Shown in pieces: positions 56,504-64,000 of a stretch of 64,000 bases of DNA; position 1 is the first letter of the stretch; each line of letters starts with the position of its first letter. Origin of the DNA: Paludibacter jiangxiensis. Its GTDB lineage: Bacteria; Bacteroidota; Bacteroidia; Bacteroidales; Paludibacteraceae. The notes under the pieces are model-generated. The model saw only the letters and a program-made list of their open reading frames with translations. It did not search any database and was not told where the DNA came from. A program made the position numbers and the translations under genes. The DNA lies in assembly GCF_001618385.1 (NCBI RefSeq), contig NZ_BDCR01000004.1, forward strand, positions 186,001 to 250,000. Direction: 5' to 3'.

Positions 56504-57314
56504 AAAGGATAAAATATTAAATCTATTAATAGAACATTCTATCAATATAGGAAATTCATTAGCTGGTAAAGGATATCCAAGCTCTGAATTGAAAAGATAT
56601 GGAGAACCCTTGGCATTAAAAACTGTCCATCATATATGTTCAATACAACGATTGTGCGTACCTAAGGCATTTGTTCATAGTACAGTGCTATTTCAGGAAG
56701 TAATAGATTTTCCATCCATAGCAGCTTTAACCAGAACAGCTCTTGAATCCTATCTTACATTCAATTATATCTTTGTTGCACCTCAGAGTGTTGAAGAAAA
56801 AGAATTCAGGTATTATTGTTGGGATTTAGCTGGATATATCGAAAGAGAAAATTTTCCGACAGCTACAGAAGAATCTGTCAAAAGACATGCAAAAGAACAA
56901 GAAGAAAAGACCGAAATCTTTCAAAAATTAGCATGTAATTCTATATACAAAAATATTTCAGCAGAAGGCAAAAAGAAAATACTCAAAGGAAACTGGAGAG
57001 TATTTAAAAGCTGGCGCGATCTGGCTATAGAATCAGGTTTGCCAAAGCAGTATTTCGATGTGATATATTCTTATATGTCCAGCTACAGTCATAGCGGGAG
57101 ACTATGTGTGATGCAAATAGAACAATCTAGAGATATAATATCACAAAAAGCTATGGCTGATTTGTATATCCAATTTTGTTTAGAGATATTGGCAAGGCTA
57201 ATACATGATTATATACTATACATGCCCGATAGTAAACATGTTCACGAAGTCAATCATGAAGCTGCTTTTTATACCGAGTTATATTACAAAATTGGTAATC
57301 AAATCAAATTCTAA
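56496..57314 (+). CDS. Helical protein, HEPN/DUF5677-like
   Basis: 272 residues, almost all helical. The ALTRTALESYLTFNYIF and VIYSYMSSYSHSGRLC segments resemble DUF5677/HEPN-like proteins, in which the Arg and the conserved YSH(S) region sit close together. A canonical RNase RxxxxH motif is not clearly seen, so nuclease activity is uncertain. It overlaps the PD-(D/E)XK-like gene by 8 bp. It could be an effector or an inhibitor of the cassette. The family call is tentative. Confidence 0.5.
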   Translation: MLEKDKILNLLIEHSINIGNSLAGKGYPSSELKRYGEPLALKTVHHICSIQRLCVPKAFVHSTVLFQEVIDFPSIAALTRTALESYLTFNYIFVAPQSVEEKEFRYYCWDLAGYIERENFPTATEESVKRHAKEQEEKTEIFQKLACNSIYKNISAEGKKKILKGNWRVFKSWRDLAIESGLPKQYFDVIYSYMSSYSHSGRLCVMQIEQSRDIISQKAMADLYIQFCLEILARLIHDYILYMPDSKHVHEVNHEAAFYTELYYKIGNQIKF

Positions 57315-57490
57315 ACTGATGTATTATGCCCTGCTAATACAAATTTATCGAAGATCTTCAACTGTTATGTCCGAAGCTAGAAAACAGTGATCGGCAACAG
57401 AATGCTCAAAAATGACTCCTCAAACGAGTTTAGTCTGGCCTTCTAAAAGAAAAAGTAACGGGGCCAAGAAATATGATAAAGCACTAACAT

Positions 57491-58831
57491 ATGAGCAATC
57501 CAGCCCCCAGAATTGTAGATATCAGAGAATTTCTGAAAACGCCAAATTTGAAAATTCCCGATTATCAACGCCCTTATAAATGGACTGATAAAAATGTCAA
57601 TCAGTTGATTGATGATATTCAATGTCATACCGACAAGTCAGCCTATCGGCTGGGAACGGTGGTAATTCATCAGGAAACAGTTGATAATTTGACTGCATTG
57701 AATATTGTAGACGGACAGCAACGAACTATAACCTTGCTGCTAATTGTCATGGCATTGATCCGCAATCAGAAACTGGAAAAGATTAAAGGTCTCGCAGACT
57801 ATCAAACCAACCTGTCGGCATTGGAGTTTTCGAACGACATAACGATTGCCAATATACAAAACAACTACAGGGTGATTGAACGTCGCATCAATGAATTTGA
57901 TGAGGCTACCATACTATTCTTCTTTAATAAATGTCAGTTAGTACAAGTTACCCTGAATGAAATATCTGAAGCCTTTCAGTTTTTCGATTCACAAAATGCC
58001 AGGGGCAAAGACCTGGAACCTCATGATTTGCTGAAAGCTTATCATTTACGCGAGATGAACAGTTCATCTACCGAAGCAGAACGGAAACAAGTCGTTGAAA
58101 AATGGGAGGAAATGGATACCGAAAACTTATCCAAATTATTTGCTCAATACCTGTTTCGTATTCGCAACTGGAGCAAGGGCGCTTCGGCACGATACTTTAG
58201 TAAGAATGATGTGGATGTTTTCAAAGGGGTTAGCCCAGAGGTAACGGAGGATTATCCATTTACCAAGATGTATCGGATTGCCCACTATTATACCGAAGAA
58301 TACAACCAATCGATGCACCGGAATATTCAACAAAAAAATTTTACCTTTCCCTTCCAATTGGATCAGACAATTATCAATGGGAAACGATTCTTTGAAATGA
58401 TTGGCTATTATGATGGATTGATTAAGCATATCAAAGAAAAGCAACTTTCATCAACCATTCTAACGATGAAAAACTCTCAGGGGTACTACCGTACAGGAGA
58501 TAAATATGTACGCAACCTGTTTTACTGCGGTTTAATTTATTACATCGATAAATTTGGTGAAAAAGAACTGGATAAAGCCATAGATAAAATTTTTATCTGG
58601 GCTTTTACCTTACGGCTGAAACTTTATAGTGTGGGTATCGATTCGGTGGATAACTACGCTTTAAACAGAGCACACTCGCGAGTCCAACTCTTCAAATGTA
58701 TCCGGGAAGCCATACGTCCCAATGAAATTCTGAATATCAAACTGGAAGTACTCACCGAAAAGAAGTCCACCAAAACGGACACAATTGAAGCATTCTTTAA
58801 AGAGCAAAAGTATTATGAGCCAAAATCCTAA
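57491..58831 (+). CDS. DUF262 domain protein (GmrS-like, without HNH domain)
   Basis: 446 residues. The DUF262 (ParB-like NTPase) signatures are IPDYQRPYKWTDKNVNQLI (about 22-40) and NIVDGQQRTITLLLI (about 71-85), followed by FQFFDSQNARGKDLEPHDLLKAYHLR. The C-terminal half is helical, and no EHxxP/HNH motif is found. In GmrSD-type modification-dependent systems the DUF262 part senses modified DNA and hydrolyses nucleotides. It overlaps the next gene by 17 bp, where the nuclease domain resides. Confidence 0.85.
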   Translation: MSNPAPRIVDIREFLKTPNLKIPDYQRPYKWTDKNVNQLIDDIQCHTDKSAYRLGTVVIHQETVDNLTALNIVDGQQRTITLLLIVMALIRNQKLEKIKGLADYQTNLSALEFSNDITIANIQNNYRVIERRINEFDEATILFFFNKCQLVQVTLNEISEAFQFFDSQNARGKDLEPHDLLKAYHLREMNSSSTEAERKQVVEKWEEMDTENLSKLFAQYLFRIRNWSKGASARYFSKNDVDVFKGVSPEVTEDYPFTKMYRIAHYYTEEYNQSMHRNIQQKNFTFPFQLDQTIINGKRFFEMIGYYDGLIKHIKEKQLSSTILTMKNSQGYYRTGDKYVRNLFYCGLIYYIDKFGEKELDKAIDKIFIWAFTLRLKLYSVGIDSVDNYALNRAHSRVQLFKCIREAIRPNEILNIKLEVLTEKKSTKTDTIEAFFKEQKYYEPKS

Positions 58832-60797
58832 ACACTATACAGTCAGAGAATTTTTTAGTTCTGATCAATATATTATTCCCATTTATCAACGGAATTATGC
58901 CTGGGGTGAAGGTGAAATTACCCAACTAATTCAGGATATTGTCGATTATAAAAAAAGCTACAATACATTTTATTATATCGGAACATTAGTAGTATGGGAA
59001 AGGAAGTTAGACGGTACGGTTATCTACGAAACAATAGATGGACAACAGCGTTTAACCACACTTTCGATATTGTTGAGCTTAATCAACAAAGAATACCTAG
59101 AACTGAAGTGGTTCAGTCAACCCCGTCTGAAATTCGACAGTCGTACTCACTCTACAGCTACTTTAGATGCATTATTTTATGGATATGAACCAGATGATAA
59201 CCATTGCAATACAGCCATCAAGGATGGATATAAAACAGCTAAACGGGCATTGGAACGAATTTTGAACGAAAAAGAATTTAACCTGTCTATCGAAGAATTT
59301 ACTACTTTCTTGTTAGACAAAGTCACCATCCTGCGAGTCCCTGTTCCCACAGATACAGACCTGAATCATTATTTCGAAATAATGAATAGCCGGGGGGAAC
59401 AATTAGAAAAGCATGAAGTACTAAAGGCAAAATGTCTGGAAGTACTGGATGAGAGTGATAGGTATGCGTTTAATACTGTATGGGAAGCCTGTGCAAATAT
59501 GGAGAAGTATGTCCAATATGGTTTCACGACTGATGAACGGGATTTGCTCTTTGGGAAAGGAACAGAAACAAAATGGGATGAATTGACGGATGAACGCAAT
59601 TTTTATGCAAGCTTGCGTGTAAAACCGGAAGAGAAGTCCAAACCCAAAGAAGGCTCCCAAAATATGTTTTCGATTCAGGATATTGTTGATAATAAAATTG
59701 TAATTGGTGCTGGTAATACTTCCGATACGGGTGAAGAGTCCGAACGATTCAATACAATCATCAACTTTTCAAACTTCCTGCTTCATATCCTGCGTATACA
59801 AACCGGCGAAAACATTGCCCTGGACGATAAACGATTGATCCCTCAATTTGAACAATATCTGAAAGCGGATAATAAAAAAGAGTTTGTCAGAACTTTCGGG
59901 TATAATCTGTTAAAAGGAAAATATCTGTTTGATAAATACATCATCAAGCGTGAGTACACAAAAGGTAAAGATCAGTGGAGTTTGAAAAAATTAAAACTGG
60001 GCGATAGTGGCTCTGTAAGCTATGTGAATACATTTGGGGCTGAAGATAGCAACGATGATATTAATCGGGAAAATTTAATGTTACTTTCGATGTTCCATGT
60101 ATCTACCCCCACTTTGGTGTATAAACACTGGTTGAATGCAGTCCTGAAGTTTGTATTCCTCAACCCCAAGACAGAGGGCGAGACTTATAGAACCTATCTG
60201 GAAAATCTGGCTAAGGCCTTCCTGGTCAGAAGATACATTGCGAATGAGCCGGAAGATTTTTTTACTCTCATTTATGGCGAAACTGCTGTAGATGCAGACA
60301 GCTGTTTTGATCACATTACGGATGATTGTATCGATTTTTCAAAACTTGATTCCGGTACCGCTGTAGAAAACTTTATTTTTAATTATCTGGACTATTTATT
60401 GTGGAAAGACTACAGAAGAGACAAAAAGTATTTCAGGATAAATGGTGATTTTGCATTTGACGATAATCGGGTTCGTGATTTTGAGTTTTCATTCCGAAGT
60501 TCGGTAGAACATTATTATCCGCAAAACCCAATAGACTCAGCCATGAAGCTGAAGGATAAAGATCAGATGTGGCTGGATAATTTCGGAAACCTGTGCCTAA
60601 TTAGTAGCAGCAAGAACTCTCGCTTAAGTAATTTTATGCCTTCTGCTAAAAAAGACCACTATCGTAGTAGTCAAAAGATTGACAGCATTAAACAGCGTAT
60701 TATGATGGAGTATGAATATTGGGATACTAATGGAGATAATCAATTTAATGAAATAAAAGATCATGGTGAGAGGATGAAAGAAATATTGATGAGTTGA
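58815..60797 (+). CDS. DUF262-DUF1524 protein (GmrSD-type endonuclease)
   Basis: 660 residues from ATG 58815; ATG 58785 is a less likely start inside the previous gene. DUF262: PIYQRNYAWGEGEITQLIQD and ETIDGQQRLTTLSIL. The C-terminal DUF1524 HNH nuclease has VEHYYPQNP (about 565) and NFGNLCLISSSKNSRLSN (about 588-605) with a final K cluster. Such proteins cut modified phage DNA (type IV, GmrSD/BrxU) or act with phosphorothioation (SspE). No ssp/dnd genes are present, so the type IV reading is preferred. Confidence 0.9.
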   Translation: MSQNPKHYTVREFFSSDQYIIPIYQRNYAWGEGEITQLIQDIVDYKKSYNTFYYIGTLVVWERKLDGTVIYETIDGQQRLTTLSILLSLINKEYLELKWFSQPRLKFDSRTHSTATLDALFYGYEPDDNHCNTAIKDGYKTAKRALERILNEKEFNLSIEEFTTFLLDKVTILRVPVPTDTDLNHYFEIMNSRGEQLEKHEVLKAKCLEVLDESDRYAFNTVWEACANMEKYVQYGFTTDERDLLFGKGTETKWDELTDERNFYASLRVKPEEKSKPKEGSQNMFSIQDIVDNKIVIGAGNTSDTGEESERFNTIINFSNFLLHILRIQTGENIALDDKRLIPQFEQYLKADNKKEFVRTFGYNLLKGKYLFDKYIIKREYTKGKDQWSLKKLKLGDSGSVSYVNTFGAEDSNDDINRENLMLLSMFHVSTPTLVYKHWLNAVLKFVFLNPKTEGETYRTYLENLAKAFLVRRYIANEPEDFFTLIYGETAVDADSCFDHITDDCIDFSKLDSGTAVENFIFNYLDYLLWKDYRRDKKYFRINGDFAFDDNRVRDFEFSFRSSVEHYYPQNPIDSAMKLKDKDQMWLDNFGNLCLISSSKNSRLSNFMPSAKKDHYRSSQKIDSIKQRIMMEYEYWDTNGDNQFNEIKDHGERMKEILMS

Positions 60798-60856
60798 TTT
60801 ATGTATAGAATCATTTACGCAACAATATTTACTGGAAAGAGGTAAAATATATTCAT

Positions 60857-61063
60857 ATGGCAAAGGTAAGAATTGAAATTGAAGAGGATTTCTCGATGAC
60901 ATTGAATGTGGCTGATGAAATTTATGAAGAATATCTCAAACAAATCAAACCCGGCATGACAGGAAGTGAAAAATTTTCTCTTATTTCCCGATTATCACAG
61001 GATTTTAAAAGTATGAATGAAGCAGTAGAAAATCTAAAGTCATTGTTGACCAATAAAAACTAG
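60857..61063 (+). CDS. Small protein of unknown function at the end of the defence island
   Basis: 68 residues, acidic N-terminus (VRIEIEEDFSM) then predicted helices (EIYEEYLKQIKPGM, LISRLSQDFKSMNEAVENLKSLL) that could form a coiled coil. I recognise no family. It sits 59 bp after the DUF1524 gene on the same strand and 102 bp before the terminator that precedes tRNA-Gln. A regulatory or immunity role is only a guess. Confidence 0.6.
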   Translation: MAKVRIEIEEDFSMTLNVADEIYEEYLKQIKPGMTGSEKFSLISRLSQDFKSMNEAVENLKSLLTNKN

Positions 61064-61130
61064 TGTTTAAGGGATTTTTTGTGGAGTTTTATCTGCAAAT
61101 AGATGGCTTGTTTTGGACCTGTTTTTATAT

Positions 61131-61151
61131 TATCTCGCCAATATCTCGCCA
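61131..61151. repeat. 10-bp direct repeat pair near the tRNA end of the island
   Basis: TATCTCGCCA at 61131-61140 and again at 61142-61151, one base apart. It may be a protein-binding site, such as an integrase arm or excisionase site, given the position 60 bp from the candidate attachment site. Function unproven. Confidence 0.5.
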
Positions 61152-61164
61152 GGAATATAAAATA

Positions 61165-61206
61165 AAAAACGCTACTAATCTTATATTTAGATTAATAGCG
61201 TTTTTA
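61165..61206. terminator. Bidirectional terminator between the island and tRNA-Gln
   Basis: A 16-bp stem with one mismatch (aaaaacgctactaatc / gattaatagcgttttt) and T-runs on both strands. It would stop the tRNA transcript and any transcript leaving the island. Confidence 0.8.
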
Positions 61207-61209
61207 ATG

Positions 61210-61225
61210 GTTGTTCTGCTAGGAC
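61210..61225 (+). other. Right copy of the island direct repeat, at the tRNA-Gln 3' end
   Basis: GTTGTTCTGCTAGGAC overlaps the 3' acceptor and T-stem bases of the minus-strand tRNA-Gln. It matches 18295-18310 at 15 of 16 positions, as expected for an integration site in a tRNA 3' end. Confidence 0.65.
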
Positions 61226-61281
61226 TCGAACCCAGACGAGCAGAACCAGAATCTGCTGTGCTACCATTACACCACAGAACA
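61212..61281 (-). tRNA. tRNA-Gln (anticodon CTG)
   Basis: The minus strand folds as a full cloverleaf: acceptor TGTTCTG/CAGAACA; D-arm GTGT..GCAC with short loop; anticodon stem GCAGA/TCTGC with loop TTCTGGT giving CTG; T-stem CTGGG/CCTAG with loop TTCGAGT. CCA is not encoded. The 3' end abuts the putative island. Confidence 0.9.
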
Positions 61282-61398
61282 ATTTGATGATGCAAAGTTA
61301 TTGGTTTGTCTTGAAAAATACAAGAGAAAATAGAGCTTTTTAGGCTATTTCTGAATTTTTTCAAAGAAATTTACCAACTTTCTGGTAATTAAAAAAGC

Positions 61399-61485
61399 GG
61401 AGAGGACGAGATTCGAACTCGTGAAACCCTTTAGGGGTTTACACGCTTTCCAGGCGTGCCTCTTCAACCACTCGAGCACCTCTCC
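61399..61485 (-). tRNA. tRNA-Ser (anticodon GGA)
   Basis: Minus strand: acceptor GGAGAGG/CCTCTCC, anticodon stem CACGC/GCGTG with loop CTGGAAA giving GGA, a long variable arm (AAACCCC..GGGTTT) typical of class II serine tRNAs, and T-loop TTCGAAT. It lies 117 bp upstream of tRNA-Gln on the same strand. Confidence 0.95.
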
Positions 61486-61723
61486 TATTGGCTGAAAGCG
61501 GATGCAAAAGTAGGGATTTATTCTGATTGCAACAATAGCCAATTGAAGAAAAATAATGTCAGTGTTGAATCATTCTGCTGCAAACTATTGAGACTTACAA
61601 TCGTTGTCGTTAAATGGTTTTTCAATGATTTTATTCTGCTTAAATCAAATTATTTTGAGTAAGTTTACACAATGGATAGCACGTAGCTATTTACTTGAGT
61701 ATTAAATAAAATAGATTCAAAAA

Positions 61724-62071
61724 ATGCAACTCACGGCTAAATTAGTAGAATTACTGCCATTACAAACCGGTACAAGTTCAAAAGGTGAATGGAGAAAACA
61801 AAACATTGTTGTAGAGACTGAAGAACAGTATCCTAAGAAGATATGTATCTCTGTATGGGGTGATAAGATTGACGCTAAACTACAACCCGGTAATAAACTG
61901 AAGATTGATTTCGATATTGAAAGTCGTGAGTACAATCAAAGATGGTATACTGACGTGAAAGCGTGGAAAATAGAACTGGCAAATGCGAATGCTCCGGGCG
62001 AAACTGCGCCGCCGATTGATGCTTCTTTCGATCCGGGACCGGCAGAAATGCCTGGTGATATGCCATTTTAA
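61724..62071 (+). CDS. DUF3127 domain protein
   Basis: 115 residues. LVELLPLQTGTSSKGEWRKQ and CISVWGDKID (about 7-52) are DUF3127 signatures, an OB-fold-like small family conserved in Bacteroidetes. The Asp/Pro-rich tail ending in PGDMPF resembles the acidic C-terminal tip of single-stranded DNA-binding proteins, which binds partner proteins; that parallel is inference. It stands alone and ends at a strong terminator. Confidence 0.85.
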   Translation: MQLTAKLVELLPLQTGTSSKGEWRKQNIVVETEEQYPKKICISVWGDKIDAKLQPGNKLKIDFDIESREYNQRWYTDVKAWKIELANANAPGETAPPIDASFDPGPAEMPGDMPF

Positions 62072-62120
62072 CTGACGTCATTAATTGTCAAGCAGGCAGG
62101 TTGTCTGTCGGAAAATTTAG

Positions 62121-62176
62121 AAAAAGAGCGTTGTCCTGAAATTTGTCTAAGCAATCAGGATGACGCTCTTTTTTTT
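62121..62176 (+). terminator. Intrinsic terminator after the DUF3127 gene
   Basis: The hairpin has AGAGCG/CGCTCT and TCCTGA/TCAGGA paired around a small internal loop, followed by eight T. Confidence 0.8.
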
Positions 62177-62291
62177 GTATGTTAGGATTCATCTTTGTGT
62201 ACTTTGAGAATTCTCTGCGTTTTTTGCGGTTAATCTCAGATTTTTTGCCGCAAAGAGAGCAAAGAATCCAGCAAAGACCCGGATAATCATT

Positions 62292-63059
62292 TTACAAATT
62301 GAACAAACCGGTGGCATTTCTTCCTGTTACTTCAATTATGTCATTCACAGGTTGTTGATATATTTCAGCAAGCTTTTGAGCTACCAGCATCACGTAAGCA
62401 CTTTCGTTACGTTTTCCACGGTAGGGAGCCGGAGTGAGGTAGGGCGCATCGGTTTCCAGTACCAGATATTCGGGCGAGAGTTGTTCCAATACGTGACTGA
62501 GCTTTGAATTTTTGAACGTTACCACACCATTGATACCCAGATAAAAACTGCCCAGGGATAGAATGCGTTGAGCCTCTTCTAATGTGCCTCCGAAACTATG
62601 AAATATACCTCTCAGTTTGGAACAATTGTATTTTTCCACGCAGGCAATAGTATCCTCAAAAGCATCACGCTGGTGAATGATTACCGGCAGGTCGTAGTCG
62701 ATGGCCCATTGTAATTGTTGTTCGAAGGCTTTGATCTGTTCATTGCGGAATGTTTTGTTCCAGTACAGGTCAATTCCCACTTCTCCGATGGCGCAATAGG
62801 GACGGCGTTCCAATTCGCTTTTTACCCATTCCAGTTCCTGTTTGTATGTCGCATCCACGCTGGTAGGATGCAGTCCAATGGTTGCGCTGAAATACTCAGG
62901 TTCGATGGCTTCAAGCGCCCACATCGGCTCTAGCGTTTCTTTATCCACATTGGGTAAAACAATGTGTGATACGCCGGCCGCTTTCGCCCGGTTGACCACT
63001 TCCGTCCGGTCTTCGTCGAACTCAGAAAGGTAAATGTGTGAATGGGTATCTATTAACAT
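62292..63059 (-). CDS. tatD: TatD family metal-dependent hydrolase (DNase)
   Basis: 255 residues from ATG 63059, which puts the metal-binding H6 and H8 (MLIDTHSHIYL) at the very start as in the family; an upstream ATG at 63101 is rejected. Further motifs are ATIGLHPTSV, AIGEVGIDLYW, PVIIHQRDAFEDT, GIFHSFGG and LVLETDAPYLTP. It is a TIM-barrel 3'-5' nuclease on single-stranded DNA/RNA, cytoplasmic. guaA lies upstream on the same strand behind a repeat-rich gap. Confidence 0.94.
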   Translation of the reverse strand: MLIDTHSHIYLSEFDEDRTEVVNRAKAAGVSHIVLPNVDKETLEPMWALEAIEPEYFSATIGLHPTSVDATYKQELEWVKSELERRPYCAIGEVGIDLYWNKTFRNEQIKAFEQQLQWAIDYDLPVIIHQRDAFEDTIACVEKYNCSKLRGIFHSFGGTLEEAQRILSLGSFYLGINGVVTFKNSKLSHVLEQLSPEYLVLETDAPYLTPAPYRGKRNESAYVMLVAQKLAEIYQQPVNDIIEVTGRNATGLFNL

Positions 63060-63090
63060 TCTAAATAATGTGCAAATATGCCAATAAGAA

Positions 63091-63145
63091 AAATATGCCA
63101 ATGAAACTAATAAAATCAGAAGGATTTAATTGGCACATTGGCATA
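63091..63145 (-). terminator. Inverted repeat downstream of guaA
   Basis: AATATGCCAATG at 63091-63102 and its exact complement at 63134-63145. On the minus strand the distal arm is followed by TTTTCTT, so it may terminate the guaA transcript, with a loop of about 31 nt. Confidence 0.5.
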
Positions 63146-63151
63146 TTGAAG

Positions 63152-63175
63152 AATTGTCTAATTGTCTAATTGTCT
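63152..63175. repeat. Three tandem copies of an 8-bp unit
   Basis: AATTGTCT occurs three times without gaps, directly after the guaA stop codon. A simple tandem repeat that may vary in copy number. Confidence 0.85.
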
Positions 63176-63176
63176 C

Positions 63177-64000
<824 letters not shown>

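Noticed and set aside
58815-60797. Assignment as SspE of a phosphorothioation system
   Set aside because: The domain order would fit, but no sspABCD or dnd genes are in the window, and a paralogous DUF262 gene overlaps it.
63102-63176. CRISPR-like repeat after guaA
   Set aside because: The three 8-bp units are gapless with no spacers, and no cas genes are present.

Overview
The window looks like chromosomal DNA of a Bacteroidales bacterium. This rests on SusC/SusD transport proteins, a hybrid two-component system, Bacteroidetes-restricted families (DUF4290, DUF5063, DUF3108, DUF3127), and repeated TAnnTTTG -7 promoter elements in place of sigma70 -10 boxes. A Paludibacter- or Dysgonomonas-like genus would fit, but the sequence read by eye does not settle the genus.

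Layout. (1) 1-18.2 kb is ordinary core genome: the end of holA, a SAM methyltransferase, a GHL10-type hydrolase, xseA, metF, a DUF3108 protein, an operon of DUF5063 protein / 3'-5' exonuclease / RlmI-like methyltransferase, an HsdR-N domain protein, cinA, a flavodoxin, an rRNA m5C methyltransferase, udk, an NfeD-type protease, a DUF4290 protein, a membrane protein and an alpha/beta hydrolase. Between the DUF3108 gene and rlmI sits an array of four near-identical minus-strand units of about 240 bp, each reading as a promoter, a ~75-nt RNA and an intrinsic terminator. (2) 18.3-61.2 kb looks like an acquired island. It is bounded by a 16-bp direct repeat (15 of 16 identical): one copy is the 3' end of a tRNA-Gln gene at 61.2 kb, the other lies at 18.3 kb beside a decayed tyrosine recombinase. 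(3) 61.2-64 kb returns to core genome: tRNA-Gln, tRNA-Ser, a DUF3127 protein, tatD and the 3' part of guaA.

Island cargo. The left two thirds (19.3-48.0 kb) is a polysaccharide utilization locus. A divergent hybrid two-component regulator is followed by SusC/SusD, three GH29 fucosidase-type enzymes, a rhamnose/fucose mutarotase, GH115, two GH43, two GH51, a CE6-type acetylesterase and a CE1-like esterase. This set would strip alpha-L-fucosyl (or L-galactosyl), glucuronosyl, arabinosyl, acetyl and probably feruloyl groups from a decorated xylan. No endo-xylanase is in the window. The right third (48.2-61.1 kb) is a defence island: a type I restriction-modification system (hsdR-hsdM-hsdS), then an ATPase-TOPRIM gene, a PD-(D/E)XK-like gene and a HEPN/DUF5677-like gene, then two overlapping DUF262 genes of the GmrSD type and a 68-residue protein.

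Most interesting signals. The four tandem small RNAs carry a segment complementary to the ribosome-binding and start region of the susC gene in this window (14 contiguous pairs plus 7 over the start codon), so they may control SusC-type transporters in trans. The direct repeat at the tRNA-Gln 3' end gives a concrete boundary for the 43-kb island. The ATPase-TOPRIM / nuclease-like / HEPN-like trio does not match a defence system I can name.
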